NCBI GenBank assembly: GCA_019096155.1
Contig: JAHCVI010000003.1
Coordinates: 248,001-312,000 of the forward strand
Reading direction: 5' to 3'
Length of the DNA stretch: 64,000 bases
From: Staphylotrichum longicolle
Lineage: Eukaryota > Ascomycota > Sordariomycetes > Sordariales > Chaetomiaceae
Shown here: positions 1 through 10,463 of the stretch, one piece after another
Layout: the number at the start of each line of letters is the position of its first letter
Numbering within the stretch: the stretch's first letter is position 1
Program-made: the position numbers and the translations under genes
Notes under the pieces: model-generated
Databases searched by the model: none
What the model saw: only the letters and a program-made list of their open reading frames with translations
What the model was told of the DNA's origin: nothing

Positions 1-14
1 GCGTATCGCGCGTA

Positions 15-1375
15 TCACTCCTCGGCCTCGTCGTCCTCCCCCTCGACCGTCACCACCCTCCCCTGCACAGCCTCAACCACCTCGGGCGTGATGCTCTCGA
101 GAAACTCCTTGTCCCTGCACACCACAAGTTAGTTGACCTACCCATCATTGTCCCTAGAAGGGTTCTACACACCTTCCGACCAAGGTCACGGTATTCCTCT
201 TCTTGCCCCAGCGCGGGTAGCTCCCGACCTTGACGCCCCTGGGCTCGACCCGCGCGGCCAGCGCTGTCAGGTACGCGGCCACGGCGCTCTCGGGCAGCGG
301 CGTCGAGACGGTCACGCGCACGATGCCCTTGCCCTCGGGGTCGGTCAGGCGCGGGAGGATGGAGGTCGTCAGGCCCGTGAGGAGTTGCTCGACTGCAAGG
401 GGCTCGTCTTAGTTTGGGTGATGCCACTTTCAGATTGGCGGGACTTACACAACCGCGGCACACCGGGTAGAATGTGCACGTTGCCGTTGACGACGGCGAT
501 GGGCACCCACAGCTCCTTGCAGGGGAAGAGGAACTGTTCCGCGAGCGGCCTGCTCGCGTCGGTCGGCAGCTCGACCATGCGCAGGCGGGCGCGCAGGGCG
601 GGCGAGTCCTCGTCCCAGTTGAAGTTGGGCTGGTTGGGGTGCGGCTTGGAGAGCTTCTTCATGAGCGCGTGGGCTTCGGCGTGGAGGACGAGGGGGAGGT
701 TGAAGGCCTTGGCGATGGACGCGTAGGTGATGTCGTCGTGGCTAGAGTTGGGTTGCGTGAGCTGGGCGATGTGCGATGGGAAGGACGGGGACGCTACGTT
801 GGACCAATGCCGCCGCTGGAGGTGTGTTAGTGAGTCGTCGGAGGCATGAAGGTGAGGTGACTGACCTTGTTACCACCATGTCATAACGCTCGCTCATGCG
901 GCGGACGGCCTCGATGATTTCATTCTCGTCGTCCTCGATGACTTCAATTCGCTTGAGATTCTGCCGGAGTGGTGAGCACACAGCCCCTAGCCCAGGACAG
1001 CGAGGCGTACAATTCCCAGGCCAAAACACCACTTGGCAAAGTAATTCGAGTTTGTCTGATCCGTTGTGTTAGTCTCGTGCAACAGTGCAGCGGCGCAGGT
1101 CGTCTCACATCCTTGGTCTGCATACGCGCCAGTCAGCCTCGTCGTCTCGTCCATCCACACGCCCGACCTGCCTTTCCGCCCAGCACCTCATCGCCAATGA
1201 TCAGACATGCTGCCGTGTGGATCTTCCTTGAGGCGCGTTCAGCTGCCGAGGTTGCCGTTGCCGTTGCCGTTGGCCCTGAAGCCATTGCGCCCCGTGATGT
1301 TGCAGCGGATGAGTGGGCAAGATTAGGTAGCGGCCGTGAGAGATGGCGTGCTACCTGGGACAGCCGTGAAAACAT
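15..1375 (-). CDS. MoaB/Mog (MoCF) domain protein, possible mitochondrial form
   Basis: The spliced product is about 324 aa. Exons on the minus strand are 1172-1375, 1011-1055, 866-960, 798-815, 449-741, 173-392 and 15-114, and the phases agree throughout. The MoCF fold is read from IIGDEVLGGK near residue 60, NLKRIEVIEDD, and the split motif TSGGIGPTHDD that binds molybdopterin-type ligands in MoaB/MogA/CinA proteins. The later region with LPGVPRLFEQL also fits this family, which includes the N-terminal half of FAD synthases; no PAPS-reductase FAD synthase domain follows. The start chosen gives MFSRLSQVARHLSRPL, rich in Arg and Ser and poor in acids, which suggests a mitochondrial presequence. 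The 18-nt exon 798-815 carries part of the signature motif. Intron 1 (1056-1171) only fits the frame with a GC donor; its acceptor could lie 18 nt earlier. The substrate is unknown. Confidence 0.85.
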
Positions 1376-1754
1376 GAGGCTGTAGTGTGCTGTTGAGTAT
1401 GAGACTCCAAAGAGCGATGGTTCAGGAAACCGGTTCCCGGAGTACACAGTAAGCAAGAGAAGGTGCACAACGAACCCCAACCCGGGCCAGGCAGCCGAAC
1501 CACCTCAGAGACACAGAGAGATCCACATGGCGGGCTCCGTCTTTTGGTGGGTCGATGGGCCAAACGCAGAGTGCGGGGCACATTCACAGCTAGCTCCAAC
1601 ATTCCCCACCTTGGCTTGCCTCGAACGCGACTCGAACTATCGCACAACTCGACCTCGCAAGGCTGTCTGCAGAGTAACTTGACTCGATCTGGGTACCTTA
1701 GATTGTCTGCAAACTGCCCCGAGCTATTCACAATCACATTGAAAGACCATCACC
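1376..1754. promoter_or_regulatory. Shared divergent promoter region, MoCF protein / GMF
   Basis: This 379-bp gap separates the start codons of two divergently transcribed genes, so both promoters and 5' leaders must lie here. I see no convincing TATA element. Confidence 0.5.
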
Positions 1755-2452
1755 ATGGTATGTGCAACCCCCCCTCTTCCCGCCTACCAAACCCCGTCTC
1801 CCATCCCTCACTGCTGACAACACCTCGGGCAGAGCTCCGAAGCAAGGCTATACACTTTCTCGCAGGAGACCAAAGACCATCTGCGCAAGTTCCGCCTCGG
1901 GACATCGCGCGCCAGCGACCCGCAAGCCGTCATTTGTATGTATGTCTTTCTAGACGCTCCCGGCTTCCCGCTTCCCCCCGTCCCTCCACCCTCAACGACT
2001 CGTATTGCACCTGATAAACGCTCAACACGCAACCTCCCCAGACATGATCGATAAGCAGACCAAAGAAATCCGCCAAGATGAGGACCAAACAGTCTACAAG
2101 TCCCTCGACGAGCTCGCCGACGACCTGCCGGACCACTCACCGCGGTTCATCCTGCTAAGCTACCCCCTGACGCTGGTGTGTCCCCCCCACCCTGCCACCC
2201 CCCGTTTAAAGCTATCGTAGTCCACGAAGAAGAAGGCTGACGCTGCGCCTTCCTAAACTATAGCCTTCCGGCCGCCTTTCGGTCCCCTACGTCATGCTCT
2301 ACTACCTGCCGACAACGTGCAACGCCGAGCTGCGCATGTTGTACGCCGGCGCCAAGGAGCTGATGCGCAACACGAGCGAGGTGACGCGGATCATCGACCT
2401 CGAGAGCGCCGAGGAGCTGGAGGAGGTCCCCGAGAAGCTGGGGGCTGCCTAA
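1755..2452 (+). CDS. gmf1: Glia maturation factor (ADF/cofilin-homology protein)
   Basis: Four exons: 1755-1757, 1833-1935, 2042-2175 and 2264-2452, encoding 142 aa, the usual length for GMF. The first coding exon is only the ATG, followed directly by a GTATGT donor. The product starts MSSEARLYTFS and is a single ADF-H domain; LRKFRLGTSRA, FILLSYPLTLPSGR and YVMLYYLPTTCN are typical GMF segments. GMF proteins (yeast Aim7, S. pombe Gmf1) bind Arp2/3 complex, inhibit nucleation and debranch actin filaments, mainly at cortical patches; this role is known for the family and inferred here. It ends 121 bp from the convergent NBP35 stop. Confidence 0.93.
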
Positions 2453-2573
2453 GACGCGGCCGGGAGTACGGAGCGAGAGGGGCTGGAGACGGAGGCAGAC
2501 GGGGGGTGAATATTACGAAGTTATGATATCTTTCTCTACGCTTTCCCAAGGTTCTGCATTAGGAATGCCCATC

Positions 2574-3602
2574 TTATCCCTCCGGCACGACCTCCCCTGG
2601 GTCGAGTCCAATCTGCCCCGCGAGGCCCCGCACCACCTCCTTCAGCGCGAGACACGCCGGGCTGTCCGGGAACGAGTCGAAGAAGCTCTCGCCATAGTCG
2701 CACGCCATGCCCAGCCGCGGGTCGAGCGGCACCGACCCCAGAAACGGAATCCCCATCTCCTCGGCCAGCGCCCGCCCGCCGCCCGTCGTCGCCCGGAAGA
2801 TCTCGGTCGCGTGCGTGCACTTGGGGCACACAAACAGCGACATGTTCTCGACCAACCCGAGAATCCGGATGCCCGCCTTGCGGCAAAAGTCAATCTCCTT
2901 GCGCACGTCCAGCAGCGACACCTCCTGCGGGGTGGTCACCACAACGGCGCCCTCGATCCGGCTCTCTTTTAGGAATGTGTTGACGCTCAGGTGCTCGTCG
3001 CTCGTCCCCGGCGGCGTGTCCACCAGCAGGAAATCCAGATCCCCCCACTCCACATCCTTCAGGAACTGCTTGATCAGCCCGTTCTTTTTGGGCCCGCGCC
3101 AGATGATGGCGTCGTCGCGGTTCGGCAGCATGAACTGGATGGACATGACGGCCAGGTTGTCGGCGGCCCACACGGGCGACCAGCCGCTGCTGCTGACGTG
3201 GATGGTCTCGGCCTCGACGCCGAGCATCTTGGGGATGCTCGGCCCGCAAATGTCCGTGTCCATGACGCCGACGGTGCTGGCCGGGTTGGTGGCGAGCGCC
3301 TGCGCGAGCTGCGCCGTCAGCGTGCTCTTGCCCACCCCGCCTTTCCCGCTGAGCACGAGGATCTTGTGTTGCACGTTGGCGAGGCGCGCCGTGATGAGCG
3401 GGATGTCCGGGTCCGGGCCCTTGGGCGCCGACGCGCAGATCTTTTGGTTCGGGCAGCCGGCGCACGAGTCGGCGGTGCCGGCCTGTTCGGACTCGGGGCC
3501 GGGGCAGTGTTCGGGCTCCGGGGCGACGAGCTGCGGTTTTTGCTTGAGCGGGTTCGCGAGGACATCCTCGACGGGTTCGGGGGCTTCGAGGGACGGCGCC
3601 AT
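2574..3602 (-). CDS. NBP35: Cytosolic Fe-S cluster assembly factor NBP35
   Basis: Intronless, 342 aa, normal for the family. It is a deviant Walker-type P-loop NTPase of the Mrp/MinD class: GKGGVGKS lies near residue 86, followed by MDTDICGPSIPKM and the switch segment LLVDTPPGTSDEHLS. The N-terminal four-cysteine motif (CPGP...CAGCPNQKIC, roughly residues 33-57) distinguishes NBP35 from CFD1 and binds a stable 4Fe-4S cluster. The C-terminal CPKC pair bridges the transient cluster between subunits. In the CIA pathway the NBP35-CFD1 scaffold builds clusters for cytosolic and nuclear Fe-S proteins, an essential function in yeast. The start is the first ATG, in good context, with nothing conserved upstream. 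Confidence 0.97.
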   Translation of the reverse strand: MAPSLEAPEPVEDVLANPLKQKPQLVAPEPEHCPGPESEQAGTADSCAGCPNQKICASAPKGPDPDIPLITARLANVQHKILVLSGKGGVGKSTLTAQLAQALATNPASTVGVMDTDICGPSIPKMLGVEAETIHVSSSGWSPVWAADNLAVMSIQFMLPNRDDAIIWRGPKKNGLIKQFLKDVEWGDLDFLLVDTPPGTSDEHLSVNTFLKESRIEGAVVVTTPQEVSLLDVRKEIDFCRKAGIRILGLVENMSLFVCPKCTHATEIFRATTGGGRALAEEMGIPFLGSVPLDPRLGMACDYGESFFDSFPDSPACLALKEVVRGLAGQIGLDPGEVVPEG

Positions 3603-5533
3603 GCTGGGCGCGCGTGTACCGTGTGATGCGCGATGGGTGGATGGTTGAGAAGGTAGTGGTTGTTTTGCGCTTAGAAATCGACCGCCCAGGTGGCGTGGTA
3701 GTGAACTGTGGTGGGGCTTATCTTATCGGGGCGTGGGGTTCGCGGTTGCGCTTCGCGGAAACGGTTGCCGATCCCGGACCAACCCCACGTTTCCCGACCC
3801 AACCCAACGGTCAGGGCAGGACGGAAACCTGGTCCCTCAACTCTGACCAGGAGGCCTGGAGCGGTGAGGTCGAGGCCGCAAACGTGTTTAATTAGATAGA
3901 CTCTGGCTGAGATCTCCTCCCCTCTCCTCGACCAGCCCATTTTCTGCGAAGCCGTGCTCTCCTGCACAAGGACACCTGAACCAGGACTGTTGTTGTAAGA
4001 CACTGTCAACTTACATGGACTGATGTTGAATATCGTTCCTTTGATCCACAATCACAACCTACCCCGGCACAAACTCTGCCCCGCATACAAAGAGTAATCG
4101 AGAGCGAACATGGTTTCATTTTCAACCGTTGAGTCACTCTGCCGCGCCGCGCTGTAGACCGCCGTCAGGTCACATGGACGCTCACTTGAGAGCCATCCCC
4201 GTAGAGTGACCCATGTATCATCACCACCCTGGACCACAGGTACGGCCTGCCTCGGGGCGGTGAACAGGGCTGTCGTTTGATAAGTTGCGAAGCGTCCAGG
4301 GGACTCGGGATGAATGGCCGGCTGCGCTCGCCTCGTTGCTTTAAAGGCGCATCCTCTCCCAGGCGGATCCAGGGTCCTAGACCGGAGGCAGCGACTCCTG
4401 CGCACACTCACATCATGAGCCCCATTGTAGGGCAGGAAGACATGAAATCCACCTTGACCCTTGAGTCTTTATGACTCCAAGCCCAGACGAGTTGATTGCG
4501 AGACACCCTCTGCTTTGCGCTCAACCGTTGATTGGCCGCCGGTCTCCCGCCAGACCAACCACGATGGGGGATGTCGCTACTCGGAGGGTGTGCTCATCGT
4601 CGGGCGTCTATGGCGTCTTGGACTGTGGGGGACGTTGGGTATTGATCGGTAGGGGCCCTCGGGCCCTAGGGGGGGGCTAGAAGGGGGGTTGCAGACGCCG
4701 CGGGTGGGATGCAACGGCTGTCGACGCCGGGCCATTTGTCAATGGTCGAGAAGCAAAGTCTGGGGGAGGCGTGCACATCCAATCCATCCCAGGTGCAGGC
4801 GGGAGCAGAACGGGGCAGCCTGTCAGAAGATGCGACGGCTGCAGGAGGGAGAAATTGGTCGAGCCGAGTGGCCCGTCGAAGAAGCAACCAGTCTCGTCTG
4901 GCGGACCCTGCGTCAGTCGCTTTCAAGTCGCTCACCTGATAGCGTGTGGGGAGAGGGAATTAGCGTGTCGACCTCGCGGACACACCCCCTGCAGGTCGCT
5001 GCCAAAAGACGGCCGGGTCGCTGCCCATTGGAACCACGCATCTCGACGCACCTCGACTGCACCTTGACTGCACCTTGACTGCACCTCGACGATGCCGGCG
5101 TCCCACGTTTGGGATGAGGCCAGAACCCTTTGCAGGTCCCGGCTCTCCACACCCACTGCTGCACCGTTGCCCCAATCCAAATTCTCGTCGAATCGCGGGC
5201 GCCAGCCCAACGTCGTCTGACGCAGAGAATACATAACCCGGGTCGCAGCTCGCCCCAGCGGACGCGCGCGGTTTTTGTTGTTTTGACGTTTGACATCTGA
5301 CATTTGTCAAGCCGCAAGCCAGTCCCTGGCCTCCAAGACGCGCTGCCCGTCGTCTGTTGTTGCACCTCCTGTCCACACTCCACACGTAAACAAGTAAACA
5401 ATCGCCGCATGCCACTGCCGCCCGCCGCCAGTCGTTTCGCTCCAAGTCTCAGTCGCCGTCGCCGTCGCAGTCGCAGTCGCAGTCGGAGCCGCAGCTGCAG
5501 TGGCAGTCGCAGCGCCATTGGCCACCGCTGCCA
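3603..5533. other. Gene-free interval between NBP35 and the ECM11-domain gene
   Basis: About 1.9 kb. Open frames here lack coding character and I see no RNA gene. It must contain the NBP35 promoter at its left end and the promoter and leader of the ECM11-domain gene at its right end. It contains a short tandem repeat at 5048-5091 and CAG/CGT-rich simple sequence at 5450-5520. Confidence 0.5.
5048..5091. repeat. 11-bp tandem repeat, four copies
   Basis: Four adjacent copies of an 11-bp unit (GCACCTTGACT with T/C variation) lie about 440 bp upstream of the ECM11-domain gene. No function is evident. Confidence 0.7.
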
Positions 5534-7489
5534 ATGCGATTGAGTATGATGCCGACAACGAAGAAGAAACTGGGGTCGATCGGCCTGTTTATGCGGCAAG
5601 GCGATGGCACCGTCAGATCGGGTGGCCCAGCGACCGGCAGCACTAGCAACCCCCGGGCAGTGGGCCTGCCGGTAACGCCTGCACCCGCGTCGATCCACGC
5701 GACGGGCCACCACACGCAGCTGCCCCAGTTGCAGCCCCCACCAGAAATTATTGCGGCGCGGCAGGAGCGACAGCAAGCGGACAAGGCAGCAGACAACAAC
5801 AACAACCAGAAGGCAGCAGACAAGGCAGCAGACAACCACAGGCAAGCAGACAAGCAACCCGACACGCCCGCACCTGCACCTGCCACTGCCACTGCCACTG
5901 CCGCGGCCCGGTCAATACCCGTGCCCAGGGGCCGACACGCGGCCGCAACCCACCCCACGGCGACCATGAGCCTGCCTGTGCAGCACTACCACCCAATGCA
6001 GCGGACCAGGACGTCCGCCTCAGACACGGCCCGCGAGGCCCAGAGGGAACAGGGCGGCCACAACGCGTGGGAGGACTCGACGGTCGCCTCCATGTTTGGC
6101 GACCACGAGAGCAGGGCTGCGTCGGAAAGGCTGCGCGTGCCCCAGGGAGGCCACAGCCGCCACTACAGCGACGCTCCGCCGCAGGGGCCCTCCACTCCCC
6201 GCCACCGCACCCAGCCCAAGCACGACGAGAACCTGCCGTTTGTTATTGGCGAGAACGGCATCCTCAAGGTCCTCCCGCCATCCAGCACCCAGAAAGCGAC
6301 CGACACGGCCCCCGCGACCACCAATGCCGTTCCGGGTGGCATCTTTGACGACCAGAGCGTCAAGCAAGACGACGTATATCATGAGGCCCGCCAGCTGTAC
6401 GAGACGCCCACCAAAGCCAGCGGGCTGAGACGCACCAAGCTGGCGTACCGCGACAACCGCGACGCCAGGAGCAACGCATCCTCGGATCGAGAAGCCCCGG
6501 GCTACTCACCGACGTCGCAGAGCGTGAGCCTGTCGCCAGAGAGACAGCCGCACCCGGCCGGCCACATTGACAGGATCCGCCTACAGGAGCGTCTGGCCCG
6601 CGACAGGGAGCGGCAGCGTGAGCGTGACCTGGAACGAGAACGGGAGCGGGAGCGGGAGAAGAAGCGGCAGATGGAGCAGGAGCGCGAACTCCAACACAAG
6701 CGGTCGACCTTGTTTGAGAACCTGACGCCGCTCGAGTTTGAGACGATCGACTTCAACGACACCAAGGCAGCCGTCGTCGCACCGAGCACCGGTCTCGACG
6801 CCGACGCGCTCAAAGAAGCACTGCAGCGCACGCCACGCGCCAATCGCCAGCCACACCTCCAACCACACCTTCAACCACAGCCGCTCTTCGCTTCCCAGAA
6901 CATCACAACCACCACCAACAACGCCCTCAAGGAAGCGCCCCCTCCCTTTAGCCGCACCGGCAGCCGGCGTCTCAAGTCCCCCTCCAAACTCGACCCGGCC
7001 GCAACAACAACGACCTCGCGCAAGCGTCGCCAAAGCCTCGATTACAACGACGCCGAGCTGCACGCCATGAGCTACGCCAGCCTGCGCGAGCAGGCCTTCG
7101 ACTTTGACCCGCAGACCGCCGCCGCCCTCCACCCGCCACCACCCGCCGCCACCACCACCATCCCGCCCACGGGCGGCAGCCTCGAGGACCGGCTGGAGCA
7201 CTACCGGCGCCAGGGCAGCATGGATCAGCACGAGTTCTTCACGCGGGTGACGGTGGACGAGTGGGACGAGGCGGGCGACTGGTTCCTGGAGCAGTTTGGC
7301 GCCGTCGTGCAGCGGCTGAAGCGGGCGCGCCGCGCCAAGAGGCAGCTCGTCGCGCGGTTCGAGGACGAGGTCGCCGCGCGCGAGGAGGCGGTCCGGGGGA
7401 AGATGGAGGGGATCGAGAGGACGCTGGAGGAGCTCAAGGAGGAGGGGCAGACGATGATGGAGGGGAAGGACGTCGAGGTGGAGTTTTGA
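5534..7489 (+). CDS. ECM11-domain protein (Ecm11-like)
   Basis: Single exon, 651 aa. Most of the chain is low complexity and probably disordered: Gln/Asn/Lys-rich around residues 75-110, a highly charged Arg/Glu segment around 350-395 that may form a single helix, and Pro-rich stretches. The C-terminal ~95 residues, from FFTRVTVDEWDEAGDWFLEQF through a coiled-coil-like segment to EVEF, match the fungal ECM11 C-terminal domain. In budding yeast Ecm11 acts in meiosis with Gmc2 in the synaptonemal complex central element; that role is only a hypothesis here. A second in-frame ATG four codons downstream (MMPTTKKK) could be used instead. Confidence 0.8.
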   Translation: MRLSMMPTTKKKLGSIGLFMRQGDGTVRSGGPATGSTSNPRAVGLPVTPAPASIHATGHHTQLPQLQPPPEIIAARQERQQADKAADNNNNQKAADKAADNHRQADKQPDTPAPAPATATATAAARSIPVPRGRHAAATHPTATMSLPVQHYHPMQRTRTSASDTAREAQREQGGHNAWEDSTVASMFGDHESRAASERLRVPQGGHSRHYSDAPPQGPSTPRHRTQPKHDENLPFVIGENGILKVLPPSSTQKATDTAPATTNAVPGGIFDDQSVKQDDVYHEARQLYETPTKASGLRRTKLAYRDNRDARSNASSDREAPGYSPTSQSVSLSPERQPHPAGHIDRIRLQERLARDRERQRERDLEREREREREKKRQMEQERELQHKRSTLFENLTPLEFETIDFNDTKAAVVAPSTGLDADALKEALQRTPRANRQPHLQPHLQPQPLFASQNITTTTNNALKEAPPPFSRTGSRRLKSPSKLDPAATTTTSRKRRQSLDYNDAELHAMSYASLREQAFDFDPQTAAALHPPPPAATTTIPPTGGSLEDRLEHYRRQGSMDQHEFFTRVTVDEWDEAGDWFLEQFGAVVQRLKRARRAKRQLVARFEDEVAAREEAVRGKMEGIERTLEELKEEGQTMMEGKDVEVEF

Positions 7490-7914
7490 GTTTCTGGGAA
7501 TGGAAGGGCAATGTTGGCTTGAGGGCAAGGGTAAGGGGAGGGGTTGTATACGAATGGGGATCTTTGCTGTGTCTGTGTTGTTGCTGGTGTTGGCGCTGTG
7601 GCTGTTTTCTTCTTATTTAGTGTTCTATTCGATCTGGGGCTATGACTTGACGAGCTAACGACCAAAAACAAAACATGACGACCTCACGACTTACATTTAT
7701 GACTTTGACGACCTCATGATTGGGACACACCGGGATACAGCCTGGCGGACGGGCGGGTGGCGATCTGTCAGTTGCATGGGAGGCAGGGGCTCAACTATAT
7801 CATAGATGGCTAGCTGTATGTACCCAGGTAGATTTCTCTTTTTGTCGTGTCTCTCCTTCACAGAAAAAAACAACACAATCATCATTTATCAGTTTACATT
7901 TGCCGTAGTTTGTT
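7490..7914. other. Convergent 3' region
   Basis: This 425-bp stretch lies between two convergent stop codons and should hold both 3' UTRs and polyadenylation sites. No other feature is visible. Confidence 0.5.
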
Positions 7915-8934
7915 TTATATCACCATGCTCTCCACAACCTGCCTGTCCCGCCCCACCACCACCCTCAACTGACACCCCTCCCGCCCCTCCCGGCCTTCAA
8001 ACACCCCCCTCCTCACCCCGTCGGTAAACAGCTCGTACGCGGGGTAGTACGCGTCGACGAACTTCTCGACCTGCTCCTCGCTCATGCCGCTGCCCGTCTC
8101 GCGCCGCAGCTGCGCCTCCTGCTCCGCCCGCCAGCTGTACACCCACTCCATCTCCTGCGCGTCGATGTGGATGAAGGCGTCGAGCGCGCCCGTGAGGACG
8201 GCGTCGTACGCCCTGAGCTGGTCGTTGATGAAGAGCAGGTGGTCCAGCTTGTGGTTGTGCAGCGTGCGACTGGGCGCGGACCACTGCGCCTCGACTTGGG
8301 CGGGCGGCAGCGGGCGGAAGCCGATGCACCAGCCCTCGAGGAGGAGGACGCGGGGCGGGGAGGTGGCGGAGGTGCTGGGCCAGGTGGAGGGGGGGAGGCG
8401 GTCGCCGAGGCCGGAGAAGGCGGATTTGGAGTATTGGGGGATCGGGGTCGGGCGGTTGTGGGTGAGGGAGGTGAGGAAGGAGGTGAGGAGAGGGATATCG
8501 TGGGTTCCTGAGCGGGCAGTTAGTCGGGTGCGGTTGTTCTGGGCGGTGATACAGATGGTGATGGGGGAATATGGGGTGTCAAAGGTAAAAGGGGGTGGCT
8601 GACCTGGCTCGCCGCGGTATTGCACGAGTGCATTGTCCGGGTGTGCGGCCGCCAGCGCGAGCTGGTCGGCGTGGGTGAGGTAAAAGTCGTCAATGCTGAC
8701 GACGAGCGTGGGCAGGCCCTCGCGCTCCTGGAGCGTCTGGGCCAAGGCGCGCACGAGGGTGGTCTTGCCCACGCCCTGCACGCCGTTGAGTCCCACGACG
8801 AAGGGCCGAACGTTGGTTTCCCCCTCGTGTTGTTTTTCGTATTCGGCGATGCGCGACAGGATGAAGGGGATGCAAATGGGCGACTTGTCGTCGACCACAC
8901 GGGTCTGCAGGTGCGACGCGTCGGGGGCAGCCAT
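7915..8934 (-). CDS. P-loop kinase, Tda10 / glycerate-kinase-like
   Basis: Two exons on the minus strand (8604-8934, 7915-8507) give 307 aa, close to yeast Tda10 (YGR205W, about 290 aa). Intron 8508-8603 is 96 nt with a GTCAGC donor and CTAAC branch site; its length is a multiple of three and it has no stop, so unspliced RNA stays open. Walker A (GVQGVGKTT) lies near residue 50, then SIDDFYLTH, and LLLEGWCIGF at the family's conserved position. The fold is that of plant D-glycerate 3-kinase and phosphoribulokinase-type enzymes; the substrate of the fungal members is not settled. I chose MAAPDASHLQ as start because the longer frame runs through a T-run encoding poly-lysine. Confidence 0.87.
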   Translation of the reverse strand: MAAPDASHLQTRVVDDKSPICIPFILSRIAEYEKQHEGETNVRPFVVGLNGVQGVGKTTLVRALAQTLQEREGLPTLVVSIDDFYLTHADQLALAAAHPDNALVQYRGEPGQPPPFTFDTPYSPITICITAQNNRTRLTARSGTHDIPLLTSFLTSLTHNRPTPIPQYSKSAFSGLGDRLPPSTWPSTSATSPPRVLLLEGWCIGFRPLPPAQVEAQWSAPSRTLHNHKLDHLLFINDQLRAYDAVLTGALDAFIHIDAQEMEWVYSWRAEQEAQLRRETGSGMSEEQVEKFVDAYYPAYELFTDGVRRGVFEGREGREGCQLRVVVGRDRQVVESMVI

Positions 8935-9373
8935 GGCTTTTTTTTTTTTTTTTCCGGCGAGCGTTAGCTGGCAGAAGCTCTCATTTGGGGTGTCGCAGTT
9001 GGGCATGCAAGCATGAACTCAGCGCGGTTGTCCTGGCCAGTCATTGCCGCTGCAGCCTCGCGCATCGCGAAATGGTGTTGGCTGCCATTTTGAGGGCGGC
9101 GATGACGACAGCGGGACCAGCTTGGCGGGTTGCGGGGTGCACTTTTGGGGTCCCGTGGGGAAGTCGGAGCGTGGGGGATGGAATTTCGAGTCTTGAGTGT
9201 CGACCAAGAGAGGCCCTTTGAGTTCAACGCAGGTGTACGGAGTCTCGTTGCGGACAGAAAAAGGCGAACATTAAAGTCAATAAAACAGATGAGAAATCTC
9301 CATTTCTTACCAAAGGTCCTGAGAAAGCCTGAATCCAAAATGAGCAAAACTGAAATTAAATCTAAAACTATTA

Positions 9374-9391
9374 TTTTCTCTTCTTCTCTTT

Positions 9392-9423
<32 letters not shown>

Positions 9424-9496
9424 CTCCTCTTCTTCCTCTTCTTCCTCTTTTCTTTCCTCTTTTTCTTCCTCTTTTCTCTTCCTCTTTTCTCTCCTC
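9374..9496. repeat. 123-nt uninterrupted pyrimidine tract
   Basis: Every base from 9374 to 9496 is C or T, an irregular mix of TTC, CTC and TTTC units. Homopurine-homopyrimidine DNA of this length can adopt triplex structures. It lies outside any gene I can support. Confidence 0.95.
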
Positions 9497-10261
9497 ATTT
9501 CCCTCTATACTTTTCTTCTAATCTTCTCTTTCCTTTTCCTCGATAACTTTTATTTGACATTGTTTTGGATCAAGATCTAGCTTATTCAAACCTGAAGGCA
9601 TGGTGACTCCTCGAGTGTGTACGGGTTTTTTTGGCCAGAGGGTGGGAGTATCAACCTCCTGTGGCGAGAGTTGACAAGACGCATGTCCGTTGGATCAAAA
9701 GATGACTGGACCCCTGCCCCGCGCACTCTGCAATCTCACGAAACAAAAATACATTGTGGATGCGAGATCTTGGACCTCGCTTGCCATCCCGAGATCGACT
9801 CATGTGACACCTAGGAACCTCGATGGATACGCAGATACGTTATGGATGTGAGGTTGCTCCTGGGATGTTCTCCGTGTTTGGTTTCCGTGCATCACTCTGA
9901 CAGTCTGAGGAATAACTGTTTGACGTTTCTGCTCTAGAGAAAGCACTCTCCAACCGACCAATGCCGAGTTAATAAACACCAAGCCCATTATCGACAGTTT
10001 GCCTAGGTAAATGTCAACTAACTGTTCGATGGGAGCAACGAAACATTAAACCGGAGGAAAAGGTCACCCGCTGCGCTGCCCGTCGGTGATTGGCCAGCAG
10101 TTGACTGGGGAACGACCAGGGGTAGGCCGGGGCGAATTGCATGTGAAGGAAGCGCGGTCCAGCGGTGGGGCTAGTCCAGTGCGCCGGCCAGCATCCCCGC
10201 TCTCGGCAATGCTGGCTAACAGTGGGGATGGAATGTGCGAGTGCCAGAGACAGCCGTAATG

Positions 10262-10267
10262 CCTCGG
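10262..10267 (+). promoter_or_regulatory. CCTCGG motif upstream of fox2 (candidate FarA/FarB/CTF1 site)
   Basis: CCTCGG is the core recognised by fungal fatty-acid-responsive Zn2Cys6 regulators (FarA/FarB, CTF1) upstream of beta-oxidation genes. This copy is about 200 bp before the fox2 start. A six-base match occurs often by chance; only the position makes it notable. Confidence 0.4.
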
Positions 10268-10463
10268 CTTAACGTGGCCCGGCAGCTCAGCAGTGGCAGC
10301 ACTTGCCGACTCGGACGTCAAAGGCGCTCCTTATTAGAGCTGCAACGCATCCGGCCTCGTGGTTTCCTGCTGCATCCTCCCTGCATCATCTCTCTCAATC
10401 CCGCCATTTTCTCTCTCTTTCCTGCATTTCCGTCCCATTTGCAAACATACCCCCAGACACAAG

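Larger units (their letters stand above)
8935..10463. other. Divergent intergenic region, Tda10-like / fox2
   Basis: About 1.5 kb with no gene. It contains a T-run of about 16 just upstream of the kinase start, the long pyrimidine tract at 9374-9496 and a CCTCGG motif at 10262. Both flanking promoters must lie here. Confidence 0.5.
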
